From assembly GCA_040220455.1 (NCBI GenBank), contig JAVJUS010000134.1:1-64000 (forward strand): a stretch of 64,000 nucleotides of DNA, in the 5' to 3' direction. The notes beneath the pieces were generated by a model that did no database searches, was not told the DNA's origin, and saw nothing but the letters and a program-made list of their open reading frames with translations. A program made the position numbers and the translations under genes. This DNA comes from JAVJUS01 sp040220455. Lineage in GTDB: Bacteria; Pseudomonadota; Alphaproteobacteria; DSM-16000; Inquilinaceae. Below are positions 24,900 through 32,916 of this stretch, piece after piece (position 1 is the stretch's first letter; the number at the start of each line of letters is the position of its first letter).

Positions 24900-25916
24900 T
24901 CAGGTATAGCGCTTGTGCAGCGTGGTCTTGAGCGAGTCGAGCAGCACGGCCACCAGTACCAGCCCGCCGCGGATCACCTGCATGTAATAGGGCTCCAGCC
25001 CGATCAGGTTGATCGCGGTGTCGATGGAGCTGAGCAGCAGCACGCCGGCGAAGACGCCCGACAGCCGGCCGACGCCGCCGGACAGGCTGACGCCGCCGAT
25101 GACCACCGCGGCGAACACCTCGAACAGCATGCCGAGGCCCAGATTGGCCGTCGCTCCGTTGGTGCGCGCGGCCAGCAGCCAGCCGGCGATGCCCGCCAGC
25201 AGGCCCGAGAGTACGAAGACGGTCGTCAGCACGCCCTTGGTCGACACGCCCGCGCGGTAGAGCGCCTGGCTGTTGCCGCCGACCATGTAGACGTAGCGCC
25301 CGAAGCGCGTGTAGTGCAGCACGAAGCCGAAGAACAGGAACGCCGCCACCATGATCAGGCCCAGCACCGGGACGCCGCCGATGCTGGCGACGGCGACCCA
25401 GCGGAAGTCGTCGGGCAGGCTGTAGACCGAGCGCCCGCCGCTGAGCACCAGGCCGAAGCCGCGCACGCCGATATAGGCGGCGAGCGTCACGATGAACGCG
25501 CTCAGGTGCAGGCGCGTGACCAGGAAGCCGTTGAACCAGCCGACGGCCAGCCCGATCGCGACGGCGACCGGCAGCGTCGCGAGGCCGGGCAGCGGCAGCC
25601 CGATGCCCGAGCCGGACGTGGCGACGAGCCAGGCCGCGGCCATGGCGGCGAAGGCGAGCGTCGATTCGATCGACAGGTCCAGGTGGCCCGAGATGATCAC
25701 CATCGCGAGCCCGATCGCCATCAGCCCGACGAAGGTCGCGTGCCGGAAGATGTTCATGAAGATTCCGAACTGGAAGAAATCCTCGATGAACATCGAGAAC
25801 AGGATCAACGCGATCGCCAGGACGAACCAGACGATGTTGTCGACGACGAAGAGGATCGCCCGCCGCCCGACGACGGGGCTCGTCAACGCCGTCATGCCCG
25901 TTTCGCTCGTTGCCAT
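24900..25916 (-). CDS. CUT2-type sugar ABC permease (RbsC-like)
   Basis: A 338-residue membrane protein with eight to ten hydrophobic helices and the family signature stretch G-H-L-D-L-S-I-E-S-T near residue 65 and the V-I-G-G-V-S-L-S-G-G-V-G-R-L-S-G loop late in the protein. It forms a homodimeric channel for pentose, hexose or polyol uptake. It is last in the leftward operon, behind a G12 tract and the binding-protein gene, and converges on the Rieske gene 33 bases away. Confidence 0.88.
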   Translation of the reverse strand: MATSETGMTALTSPVVGRRAILFVVDNIVWFVLAIALILFSMFIEDFFQFGIFMNIFRHATFVGLMAIGLAMVIISGHLDLSIESTLAFAAMAAAWLVATSGSGIGLPLPGLATLPVAVAIGLAVGWFNGFLVTRLHLSAFIVTLAAYIGVRGFGLVLSGGRSVYSLPDDFRWVAVASIGGVPVLGLIMVAAFLFFGFVLHYTRFGRYVYMVGGNSQALYRAGVSTKGVLTTVFVLSGLLAGIAGWLLAARTNGATANLGLGMLFEVFAAVVIGGVSLSGGVGRLSGVFAGVLLLSSIDTAINLIGLEPYYMQVIRGGLVLVAVLLDSLKTTLHKRYT

Positions 25917-25943
25917 CCCGCTCGCTCGGCTGAAGGGAAGAAT

Positions 25944-25975
25944 GGGGGGGGGGGGCGCCGCCGCGCCGCCCCCCC
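25944..25975. other. G12 homopolymer and GC stem between binding-protein and permease genes
   Basis: Twelve consecutive G (25944-25955) are followed by a GC-only spacer and seven C (25969-25975), which can pair into a G/C stem. It lies in the gap between the binding-protein gene and the downstream permease gene of the same operon. Such stems often protect the upstream message and give excess binding protein. The long G run is also prone to slippage and to sequencing error. Confidence 0.6.
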
Positions 25976-25992
25976 GATGACGGGTGGAAGGA

Positions 25993-27030
25993 TCAGGGCT
26001 CGATCGGGTCGACCGGATCCTCGGGCGGCTGCAGGTTGCCCCAGAACCGCGGCTCGTCGACGTTGTCCGACGTGATCGCGGCGCCGGGGATGTAGAGGGT
26101 CGGCCCCCAGTCCTCCATCACCAGCTCGGAGTCGAGCCCGAGGATGTCGTAGGTGCCCTCCTCCGGCGTTTCGCCGGCGACGATCATCGGCGTGAACATC
26201 GCCATGCCCCAGATCTGGGCGTAGAGCGGCTGCTCGACCTCGACCTGCTCCCAGCCCTGGCGGATGAGATCGAGGCCGACCGGCGCGCCGTTGGAGCTGA
26301 CCAGCATGACGTCGCCCGGCTCGTTGCCCTCGGCCTCGAGGACCGAGACCACCGGCACGGCCAGGTGGGCGGCGTGGACGAAGATCAGGTCGATGTCCGG
26401 GTCGGCGACGAGGCGGTCGCTGGCGATGTCGCCGGCGTTGGACGCCTCCCAGCGCTGGGCGGCGCGGGTATCGACCTCGATGTTCTCGTACTCGGCGATG
26501 CGCTCGTCGAAGCCCTGGCGGATGTCGAGCGTGTAGGCGTCGCCCGGATCGCCCATGATCTGCAGGACCTTGCCGCGCGGCTCGCCATAGCGCTCCTCGA
26601 GCAGCCGGACGATGTTCTCGGCCGCGATGTAGCCCATCTGGATCGTGCCGGCCATGGAGGTCAGCTCGGTCCCGGCCGACTTGATCACCCGGTCGTAGAC
26701 CAGCACCGGAATGTCGGCGCCGTGCGCCGCCTCGATGCAGGGCCCGGCGGCGTCGAAGTCGACGGCGTTGAGGATGATCGCGACCGGATCGGTCTGGACC
26801 GCGTCCTCGCACTGGTTGAGCTGGCGGGCCGCCTCGTTGTTGGCGTCGAGCGAGGTGACCTCGTAGCCCATCTCGCCGTAGACCTGTTCGATCGCCTCCT
26901 GCGAGGTCGACTGGAATTCGTCGAGCAGGGTCGGGATCAGGTAGTAGATCTCGCCCCTGTCCTGCGCGGCCGCGCCGCCGGCGCCGAGCGCGACGGCGGC
27001 CGCCAGGGCCGTTGCGGTGAGTCGGATCAT
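25993..27030 (-). CDS. CUT2-type sugar-binding protein
   Basis: A 345-residue periplasmic protein with a Sec signal peptide ending G-G-A-A-A-Q (about residue 23) and the LacI/RbsB-type binding fold; D-A-N-N-E near residue 62 and S-S-N-G-A-P later are ligand-facing motifs. The C-terminus is unusually acidic and proline-rich (P-P-E-D-P-V-D-P-I-E-P). It lies between the ATPase gene and the permease gene. Confidence 0.85.
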   Translation of the reverse strand: MIRLTATALAAAVALGAGGAAAQDRGEIYYLIPTLLDEFQSTSQEAIEQVYGEMGYEVTSLDANNEAARQLNQCEDAVQTDPVAIILNAVDFDAAGPCIEAAHGADIPVLVYDRVIKSAGTELTSMAGTIQMGYIAAENIVRLLEERYGEPRGKVLQIMGDPGDAYTLDIRQGFDERIAEYENIEVDTRAAQRWEASNAGDIASDRLVADPDIDLIFVHAAHLAVPVVSVLEAEGNEPGDVMLVSSNGAPVGLDLIRQGWEQVEVEQPLYAQIWGMAMFTPMIVAGETPEEGTYDILGLDSELVMEDWGPTLYIPGAAITSDNVDEPRFWGNLQPPEDPVDPIEP

Positions 27031-27115
27031 GAAGCTCCCCCTTCTTGTCGTCGCCGGAATCGGCGGTCGGCCGGGGGCCTCGTCGCGGCGGCCTCCGGCC
27101 GGCCGGGGCCCTTGG

Positions 27116-27976
27116 CTAGGAGCCCCGGTCTCCCGGGGCGGAGTCCGGCGGCCGGGTCTCGGCGTCGACCAGCTCCTCCCCCGTGATCATGTTCACGATC
27201 TCCTGCGAGGACGTCTCCTCGCGGCGGCGCACGCCGGTGACCCGCCCGTGGCGCAGCACGACGATGCGGTCGGCCACCTGGAAGGCGTGCAGCATGTTGT
27301 GGGTGATGACGACGACCGCGACGCCCTCGCGCTTGACCCGCTCGACGAGATCGAGGCCGCGGCGCGTCTGGTCGACGCCGAGCGCGGCGAAGGGCTCGTC
27401 GAGCAGCACCAGCTTGCCGCCCCAGTAGACGAAGCGGCCGAGCTCGACGCCCTGGCGCTGGCCGCCGGAGAGCTTCTCGACCTTGGCGCGGACGTCGGGC
27501 AGGCGCACGCCGATATTGCCCAGCGCCTCGGTGGCCTCGCGCTCCATCTCCCGGTCGCGCACCACGTTCAGGCCGAGGAACCGGGTGCAGATCTCCCGCC
27601 CCATGAAGAAGTTCGCGACCACGTCCATGTTCATGCACAGCGAGAGGTCCTGGTAGACCGTCTCGATGCCGTGGGACTTGGCCGTGGCCGGGCTGTCGAT
27701 CGTGATCGGCCGGCCCTCGAACAGGATGCGGCCGGAATCCGGGTATTCGGTGCCCGAAAGGATTTTCACCAGCGTCGACTTGCCCGCGCCGTTGTCGCCC
27801 AGCAGGGCGACCACCTCGCCCCGGTCGACGTCGAAGCTGATGTCGTCGAGCGCGACGATGGTGCCGAAGCGCTTGGCGATATGCTCGACGCGCAGCAGCG
27901 GCATGTCGTCGGCGGCGCCATCGGCCGTGGAGGTCGCGGAATCCGTCGCCCGGTCCGTCGTCGGAGTCTCGCTCAT
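27116..27976 (-). CDS. CUT2-type sugar ABC ATPase, single nucleotide-binding domain
   Basis: A 286-residue ATPase with one nucleotide-binding domain, like fructose-type FrcA rather than the double-domain RbsA. Walker A is G-D-N-G-A-G-K-S-T, the signature L-S-G-G-Q-R-Q-G-V-E-L-G-R, and Walker B continues D-E-P-F-A-A-L-G. The ATG at 27976 overlaps the dehydrogenase stop by 4 bases, so the two are coupled. Upstream frame extension lies in the dehydrogenase gene. Confidence 0.87.
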   Translation of the reverse strand: MSETPTTDRATDSATSTADGAADDMPLLRVEHIAKRFGTIVALDDISFDVDRGEVVALLGDNGAGKSTLVKILSGTEYPDSGRILFEGRPITIDSPATAKSHGIETVYQDLSLCMNMDVVANFFMGREICTRFLGLNVVRDREMEREATEALGNIGVRLPDVRAKVEKLSGGQRQGVELGRFVYWGGKLVLLDEPFAALGVDQTRRGLDLVERVKREGVAVVVITHNMLHAFQVADRIVVLRHGRVTGVRRREETSSQEIVNMITGEELVDAETRPPDSAPGDRGS

Positions 27977-28773
27977 GCCTTGCTCTCCGGCAGGATCTGG
28001 CCGCCGTCGACGATAATCGTCGTGCCCGTGACATAGGCCGCCTCGTCGGAGGCGAGGTAGACGCAGGCCATGGCCACGTCGCGCGGCGAGCCCAGCCGGC
28101 CGAGCGGGACCGAGGCCTCCATCCCGGCGATGAACTCGGCGCTGCGATGCGCCTTCACGCCCTCGGTCAGGATGTTGCCGGGCTCGATGCCGTTGACCGT
28201 GATGGTGTCGGGCGCGAACTCGATCGCGGCGGAGCGGATGAAGCCGTTGATCCCCGCCTTGGTGGCCGAGTAGTGGCCGTGGCCCGGGCTCGTCACCCGC
28301 GGGCCGGTGATCGAGGAGGTGAAGACCATGCGTCCGCCGCCGCGCCGCTTCATCGCCGCGTGGCAGGCCTGGGCGGCCAGGAAGGTGCCCCGCAGGTTCA
28401 CCGCCATGACCCGGTCCCACTCCTCGACCGAGATGTCGGGGATCATGGTGTAGGGATAGATCCCGGCATTCTGGACCAGGATGTCGACGCCGCCGTTGCG
28501 CGCCTCGGTCTCCGCGACCAGGGCGGCGATGGAGTCCTTGTCGGAGACGTCGCACGCGACGAAGGTGCAGTCGCCGTCGCGGGCCAGGCGCTCGGCGGTC
28601 TGCCGGCCGGCCTCGACCTCGGTGTCGGCGACGACGACCCGCGCGCCCTCGGCGACGCAGGCCTCGGCCATGGCGGCCCCGATGCCCCGCGCGGCCCCGA
28701 TCAGGATGGCGCTCTTGTCTTTCAGGCGATCGACCAAGCCGGACCCTCCGCCTGTCCCGGACCCGTTCATCAT
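27973..28773 (-). CDS. Short-chain dehydrogenase/reductase
   Basis: A 266-residue classical SDR. The Rossmann motif is G-A-A-R-G-I-G, followed by N-A-G-I-Y, catalytic Ser in T-S-S-I-T-G and Y-S-A-T-K with the Tyr-Lys pair; the C-terminus ends V-D-G-G-Q-I-L-P-E-S. The D after the second strand (V-V-V-A-D-T) favours NAD over NADP. As first gene of the sugar importer operon it probably oxidises the imported sugar or polyol. A Gly-rich 12-residue N-terminal extension is unusual. Confidence 0.87.
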   Translation of the reverse strand: MMNGSGTGGGSGLVDRLKDKSAILIGAARGIGAAMAEACVAEGARVVVADTEVEAGRQTAERLARDGDCTFVACDVSDKDSIAALVAETEARNGGVDILVQNAGIYPYTMIPDISVEEWDRVMAVNLRGTFLAAQACHAAMKRRGGGRMVFTSSITGPRVTSPGHGHYSATKAGINGFIRSAAIEFAPDTITVNGIEPGNILTEGVKAHRSAEFIAGMEASVPLGRLGSPRDVAMACVYLASDEAAYVTGTTIIVDGGQILPESKA

Positions 28774-28865
28774 GCATTCATGTGCAATCTGACAAGTCCG
28801 GATCGGAGTCCGTCAAGAGAAAAATTGAATGATGATTTGGATTAGACAATAAAAACCGGCGACTT

Positions 28866-28879
28866 CTCTTCAAGAAGAG
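28866..28879. promoter_or_regulatory. Small palindrome between SDR and IclR genes
   Basis: CTCTTCAAGAAGAG is a perfect 6-bp inverted repeat around AA, inside an A+T-richer stretch (28800-28870) upstream of the dehydrogenase operon. It may be an operator of that operon. Eight G follow at 28892-28899, but no terminator-like T-run was found on the relevant strand. Confidence 0.35.
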
Positions 28880-28961
28880 GCCGCGCTGAAAGGGGGGGGA
28901 TTTTCGCAGCGTCGGGTCTATCCTATCGGTCGGCGTTCCCTCGTGTTTCCGGGTTTCGCGG

Positions 28962-29789
28962 TCACGACGCGGTGCGCGACAGCGACCGGGCGCTGGTCAG
29001 CAGGCGTTCCATCAGGCGCTCCTGGCGCTCGGTCGGGGTGTTGCGGGTGACGACGAAGCAGATCGTCGCGACGACCCGGCCGGTGCCGTCGATGACCGGC
29101 GCCGCCATGCAGGTGGTGAAGTCGTCGACCAGCCCGCTCGTCACCGCGTAGCCGTGGCGCCCGGCCTCGTCGATCTCCGCCAGGAAGTCGGTCTTGTCGA
29201 GGACCCGGCCGTCGGCCAGGACGAAATCCTCCTCCGGGATGAAGGCCAGGATCTCCTCCGCGCTCATGTGGCCGAGCAGCAGCCGGCCCGAGGCGGTCCA
29301 TGGGATCGGCACGGTCACGCCGATTTCCGAGGTGATCTTGAAGGTCCGCCGGCCGGCGTCCATCAGCACGACCGTGTACTTGTTGCCCTCCAGCCGGCAG
29401 AACTGGACGGTCTCCCCGCACTCCTCGGCCAGATGCGCGACCTCCTTCTGGGCCTGCTCCAGCAGGGCGACGCTGCGCACGTAGTCGGCGCCGTAATAGT
29501 GCATGGCCCGGCCGAAATAGACGCCGCCATCGCCCCGGGGCTCCAGGATCCCGGCCTCGATCAGGCGGTTGACGAGCTCGTAGACCGTCGAGCGCGGCGC
29601 GCCGACGCCGCGCGCGATCGCGCCGATGCGCGCCGGCTCCCGATGGGCGTGGAGGAAGGCGAAGATCGCGATCACGCGATCGATCCCCCGCGCCCGCCCG
29701 CCGGGCGCCGCGCCATACGGGGCCGCCGCCGGGGCGGCGATGCCGTCCGAAACACCGTCCAAGACTTTGCCCCTTGCATCCCTACGCAT
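28962..29789 (-). CDS. IclR-family transcriptional regulator
   Basis: A 275-residue regulator. Following a 30-residue linker-like N-terminus, a winged helix (R-I-G-A-I-A-R-G-V-G-A-P-R-S-T-V-Y-E-L-V-N-R-L) is joined to an IclR effector domain with W-T-A-S-G-R-L-L-L-G and a C-terminal D-D-F-T-T-C-M-A-A-P-V. It faces the amino-acid importer operon across 103 bases containing repeated CTGTCCG sites. It probably represses that operon until a substrate binds. The ATG at 29789 follows the operator and is preferred over longer extensions that run into the neighbouring gene. Confidence 0.87.
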   Translation of the reverse strand: MRRDARGKVLDGVSDGIAAPAAAPYGAAPGGRARGIDRVIAIFAFLHAHREPARIGAIARGVGAPRSTVYELVNRLIEAGILEPRGDGGVYFGRAMHYYGADYVRSVALLEQAQKEVAHLAEECGETVQFCRLEGNKYTVVLMDAGRRTFKITSEIGVTVPIPWTASGRLLLGHMSAEEILAFIPEEDFVLADGRVLDKTDFLAEIDEAGRHGYAVTSGLVDDFTTCMAAPVIDGTGRVVATICFVVTRNTPTERQERLMERLLTSARSLSRTAS

Positions 29790-29807
29790 GTCCACCCTAC
29801 CGTCGGA

Positions 29808-29863
29808 CTGTCCGTTATACAAGACGTCTGTCCGATATATCGGACAGTTCCTGTATCGGACAG
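29808..29863. promoter_or_regulatory. IclR-type operator array in the divergent promoter
   Basis: CTGTCCGATATATCGGACAG (29828-29847) is a perfect 20-bp palindrome. Flanking it are CTGTCCGTTATAC (29808-29820) and CTGTATCGGACAG (29851-29863), near reverse complements of each other. Four half-sites CTGTCCG/CGGACAG in 56 bases between divergent IclR and importer genes indicate cooperative binding by the IclR protein. Confidence 0.75.
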
Positions 29864-29892
29864 CTTCGGTTCCAAGAGGGGGAGGAACACCG

Positions 29893-30738
29893 ATGCGAAG
29901 GATCGAGACACTGGGCGTCGCCGCGATCGCCGCGGCCGGCGTCGCGGCGGCCGGCGGGTCGTCCGCCCTGGCGCAGGACAAGCTGCAGGAGGTCCTGGAT
30001 CGCGGGACCCTGATCGTCGGGACGGGCAGCACCAACCCGCCCTGGCATTTCCGCAACGACGAGGGCGAGCTGGTCGGCTTCGACACCGACATCGCCCGGA
30101 TCATCGCCAACGGCCTGTTCGACGACCCGAACGCGGTCGAGTTCGTCACCCAGGCGCCGGATGCGCGCATCCCGAACCTGGCGACCGACAAGGTCGACAT
30201 CTCCTGCCAGTTCATGACCGTCACGGCCGGGCGCGCCCAGCAGGTCGCGTTCACCGTGCCCTACTACCGCGAGGGCGTCGGCCTGCTGCTGCGCGAGGAC
30301 GGCGACTACGCCGACTACGAGGCCCTGCGCGAGGCGGGCGGCGACGTCACCATCTCGGTGCTGCAGAACGTCTACGCCGAGGAGATGGTGCACTCCGCGC
30401 TGCCCGAGGCGCAGGTCGACCAGTACGAGAGCCCGAACCTGATGTACCAGGCGCTCAATTCGGGCCGGTCGGACGCGGCGGCGACGGACGCCTCCTCGCT
30501 CGCCTACTACATGGCCCAGAACCCGGGCGCCTATCGCGACGCGGGCTACTTCTGGAACCCGCAGAGCTATGCCTGCGCCATGAAGCCGGGCGAGCCGACC
30601 TGGCACCGCTTCGTCGACACGGTGCTGCGCGAGGCGATGGTGGGCGTCGAGTTCCCGGCCTACGCCGATGCCTTCGAGCACTGGTTCGGCGTGCGGCCGC
30701 CGGCCCCGGAGATCGGGTTCCCGCAGGAATTCCGGTGA
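29893..30738 (+). CDS. Polar amino-acid ABC substrate-binding protein
   Basis: A 281-residue periplasmic binding protein (extracellular solute-binding family 3). A Sec signal ends S-S-A-L-A-Q near residue 26; the mature protein starts with L-I-V-G-T-G-S-T-N-P-P-W and has G-F-D-T-D-I-A. GGGGAGGAAC precedes the ATG. First gene of an operon with two permeases, an ATPase and two PLP enzymes, so the ligand is probably an amino acid, perhaps a D- or hydroxy-amino acid. Confidence 0.88.
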   Translation: MRRIETLGVAAIAAAGVAAAGGSSALAQDKLQEVLDRGTLIVGTGSTNPPWHFRNDEGELVGFDTDIARIIANGLFDDPNAVEFVTQAPDARIPNLATDKVDISCQFMTVTAGRAQQVAFTVPYYREGVGLLLREDGDYADYEALREAGGDVTISVLQNVYAEEMVHSALPEAQVDQYESPNLMYQALNSGRSDAAATDASSLAYYMAQNPGAYRDAGYFWNPQSYACAMKPGEPTWHRFVDTVLREAMVGVEFPAYADAFEHWFGVRPPAPEIGFPQEFR

Positions 30739-30788
30739 GAGGCCGCCGGGGCGACCCGGCGCGACGCTGAGCGGAACGGGCGGCGACG

Positions 30789-31448
30789 GTGGACTACAAC
30801 CTGAACTTCGCGGCGGTCTGGCGGAGCTTCGACCTGCTCCTGGGCGGGCTCGGTCTCGGCCTGTTCCTGGCCGTCGTGTCGATCTTCATCGGGTGTCTGA
30901 TCGGCATCGTCGCCGCCTTCGCCAGCTTCTCGAAAAGCCGGGCGATCCGGGGCACGGCCTCGGGCTATGTCACGGTCGTGCGCAACCTGCCGATCCTGGT
31001 CATCGTGCTCTTCGTCTATTTCGGCCTGCCGGAGACGGGGATCACGATGGGCAAGATCGAATCCTTCGTCTTCTCGCTGTCGATCTATGCCGGCGCCTAT
31101 CTCACGGAGGTCTTCCGCGCCGGCCTGCTGGCCGTGCCGAAGACGGTGACCGAGGCCGGCTACGCGATCGGGCTGAGGCCGCTGCAGGTCAAGCGCTACG
31201 TCGTCTTCCCGATCATGCTGCGCAACGCCCTGCCGTCGATGGGCAACAACTTCATCTCGCTGTTCAAGGACACCTCGCTCGCCGCCGCGATCGCGGTGCC
31301 CGAGCTGACCTTCCACGCCCGCAAGATCAACGTGGAGACCTTCCGCGTGATCGAGACCTGGCTCGTCGCCAGCCTGCTCTATGTCGCGACCTGCTACCTG
31401 ATCGCGATGGTGCTGCGCCGGATCGAGCGGCGCTACGCGCTGATGTGA
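30789..31448 (+). CDS. Polar amino-acid ABC permease, first subunit
   Basis: A 219-residue permease of the HisMQ/GlnP type, starting at GTG, with about five helices and the coupling motif E-A-G-Y-A-I-G-L-R-P-L-Q-V-K-R-Y-V-V-F-P. It pairs with the next gene product, 7 bases downstream. Confidence 0.88.
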   Translation: MDYNLNFAAVWRSFDLLLGGLGLGLFLAVVSIFIGCLIGIVAAFASFSKSRAIRGTASGYVTVVRNLPILVIVLFVYFGLPETGITMGKIESFVFSLSIYAGAYLTEVFRAGLLAVPKTVTEAGYAIGLRPLQVKRYVVFPIMLRNALPSMGNNFISLFKDTSLAAAIAVPELTFHARKINVETFRVIETWLVASLLYVATCYLIAMVLRRIERRYALM

Positions 31449-31455
31449 GGCGGGG

Positions 31456-32106
31456 ATGGAGATTCTCCAGGAAGTCTGGTCCGTCCGCCTCGACCTGCTG
31501 CAGGGGCTGTGGCTGACGGTGCTGATCTCGCTCTCGGCCATCATGCTGGGCACGCTGCTCGGCACGGCGGTCGGCATCGTGCTGACCTACGGGTCGTGGC
31601 TGATGCGCCTGCCGGCCCGGATCTACGCCGACTTCGTGCGCGGCACGCCGGTTCTCGTGCTGATTCTGGCGGCGTTCTACATCCTCGCAGTGGTCGGCAT
31701 CGACCTGACGGCCGTGCAGGCCGGCATCTTCGCGCTGACCCTGTTCTGCGGCTCCCATGTCGGCGAGATCGTGCGCGGCGCGCTCCAGGCGATCCCGCGC
31801 GGCCAGACCGACGCGGCGAAGTCGATCGGCCTGACCTTCGGCCAGACCTTCGTCCACGTCCTGCTGCCCCAGGCGATCCGCCAGATCCTGCCGACCTGGA
31901 TCACGGCGGCGACCGAGATCGTCAAGGCGTCGACGCTGCTCTCCGTCATCGGCGTCTCGGAGCTCCTGCTGACCACGCAGGAGATCATCAGCCGCAACTT
32001 CATGAACCTGGAGTTCTATCTGGTGGCCGGGATCATCTATTTCTTTATCGACTTCGGCATCGAGCGGATCGGCAAGGCCGTCGACCGCCGGATGCGCGTC
32101 GGCTAG
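31456..32106 (+). CDS. Polar amino-acid ABC permease, second subunit
   Basis: A 216-residue permease of the same class. About five membrane helices are seen, with F-V-R-G-T-P-V-L-V-L-I typical of HisM/GlnP and the coupling motif D-A-A-K-S-I-G-L-T-F-G-Q-T-F-V-H-V-L-L-P. It is 12 bases from the ATPase gene. Confidence 0.88.
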   Translation: MEILQEVWSVRLDLLQGLWLTVLISLSAIMLGTLLGTAVGIVLTYGSWLMRLPARIYADFVRGTPVLVLILAAFYILAVVGIDLTAVQAGIFALTLFCGSHVGEIVRGALQAIPRGQTDAAKSIGLTFGQTFVHVLLPQAIRQILPTWITAATEIVKASTLLSVIGVSELLLTTQEIISRNFMNLEFYLVAGIIYFFIDFGIERIGKAVDRRMRVG

Positions 32107-32118
32107 GAGGCGCCACCC

Positions 32119-32883
32119 GTGTCCGCCCTTCTGGAAGTCCGCGACCTGCACAAGCGCTTCGGCGACGTCACGGTGCTCGACGGCGTCGACCTGGATGTCG
32201 AGGCGCGGGAGGTCGTCGCCATCATCGGCTCCTCCGGGTCGGGCAAGACGACCTTCCTTCGCTGCATCAACCTGCTGGAGGAGTTCGACGCCGGCGAGGT
32301 GCGCATCGACGGCGAGGCGATCGGCTACCGCATGCGCGGCGACCGCCGGGTGCGCGAGCCCGAGCGGGTGATCGCGCGCCAGCGGGCCATGACCGGCATG
32401 GCCTTCCAGCACTTCAACCTGTTCCCGCACCTGACCGCGGCCCGGAACGTCATGCTGGGGCTGACCAAGGTGCGCGGCATGCACAAGGCCGAGGCGCGCG
32501 CCGAGGCGGAGAAGTGGCTGGCCCGGGTCGGGCTCGCCGACCGCTGCGACAGCTACCCCAGCCAGCTTTCCGGCGGCCAGCAGCAGCGCGTCGCGATCGC
32601 GCGCGCCATCGCCATGAACCCGAAGCTGATGCTGTTCGACGAGGTGACCTCCGCGCTCGACCCGGAACTGGTCGCCGAGGTGCTGGCGACGATCAAGGAT
32701 CTCGCCGACGAGGGCATGACCATGCTGATCGTGACCCACGAGATGCGCTTCGCGCGCGACGTCGCCGACCGGATCGTCTTCATGAACGAGGGCCGCGTCG
32801 CCGAGCAGGGCCCGCCCGCCGAGCTGCTGGCGAACCCGAAGACGCAGCGATTGCAGGAGTTCCTCCAGGGCACGGCGCTCTAG
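32119..32883 (+). CDS. Polar amino-acid ABC ATPase (GlnQ-like)
   Basis: A 254-residue ATPase starting at GTG. It has Walker A G-S-S-G-S-G-K-T-T, Q-loop F-Q-H-F-N-L-F-P-H, signature L-S-G-G-Q-Q-Q-R-V-A-I-A-R, Walker B L-F-D-E-V-T-S-A-L-D-P-E and H-loop V-T-H-E-M. A slightly long insert around residues 70-85 occurs in some family members. It energises the importer encoded just upstream. Confidence 0.9.
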   Translation: MSALLEVRDLHKRFGDVTVLDGVDLDVEAREVVAIIGSSGSGKTTFLRCINLLEEFDAGEVRIDGEAIGYRMRGDRRVREPERVIARQRAMTGMAFQHFNLFPHLTAARNVMLGLTKVRGMHKAEARAEAEKWLARVGLADRCDSYPSQLSGGQQQRVAIARAIAMNPKLMLFDEVTSALDPELVAEVLATIKDLADEGMTMLIVTHEMRFARDVADRIVFMNEGRVAEQGPPAELLANPKTQRLQEFLQGTAL

Positions 32884-32916
32884 CCGCCGCTCGACCGACG
32901 GAGACCGTCCCCACCG

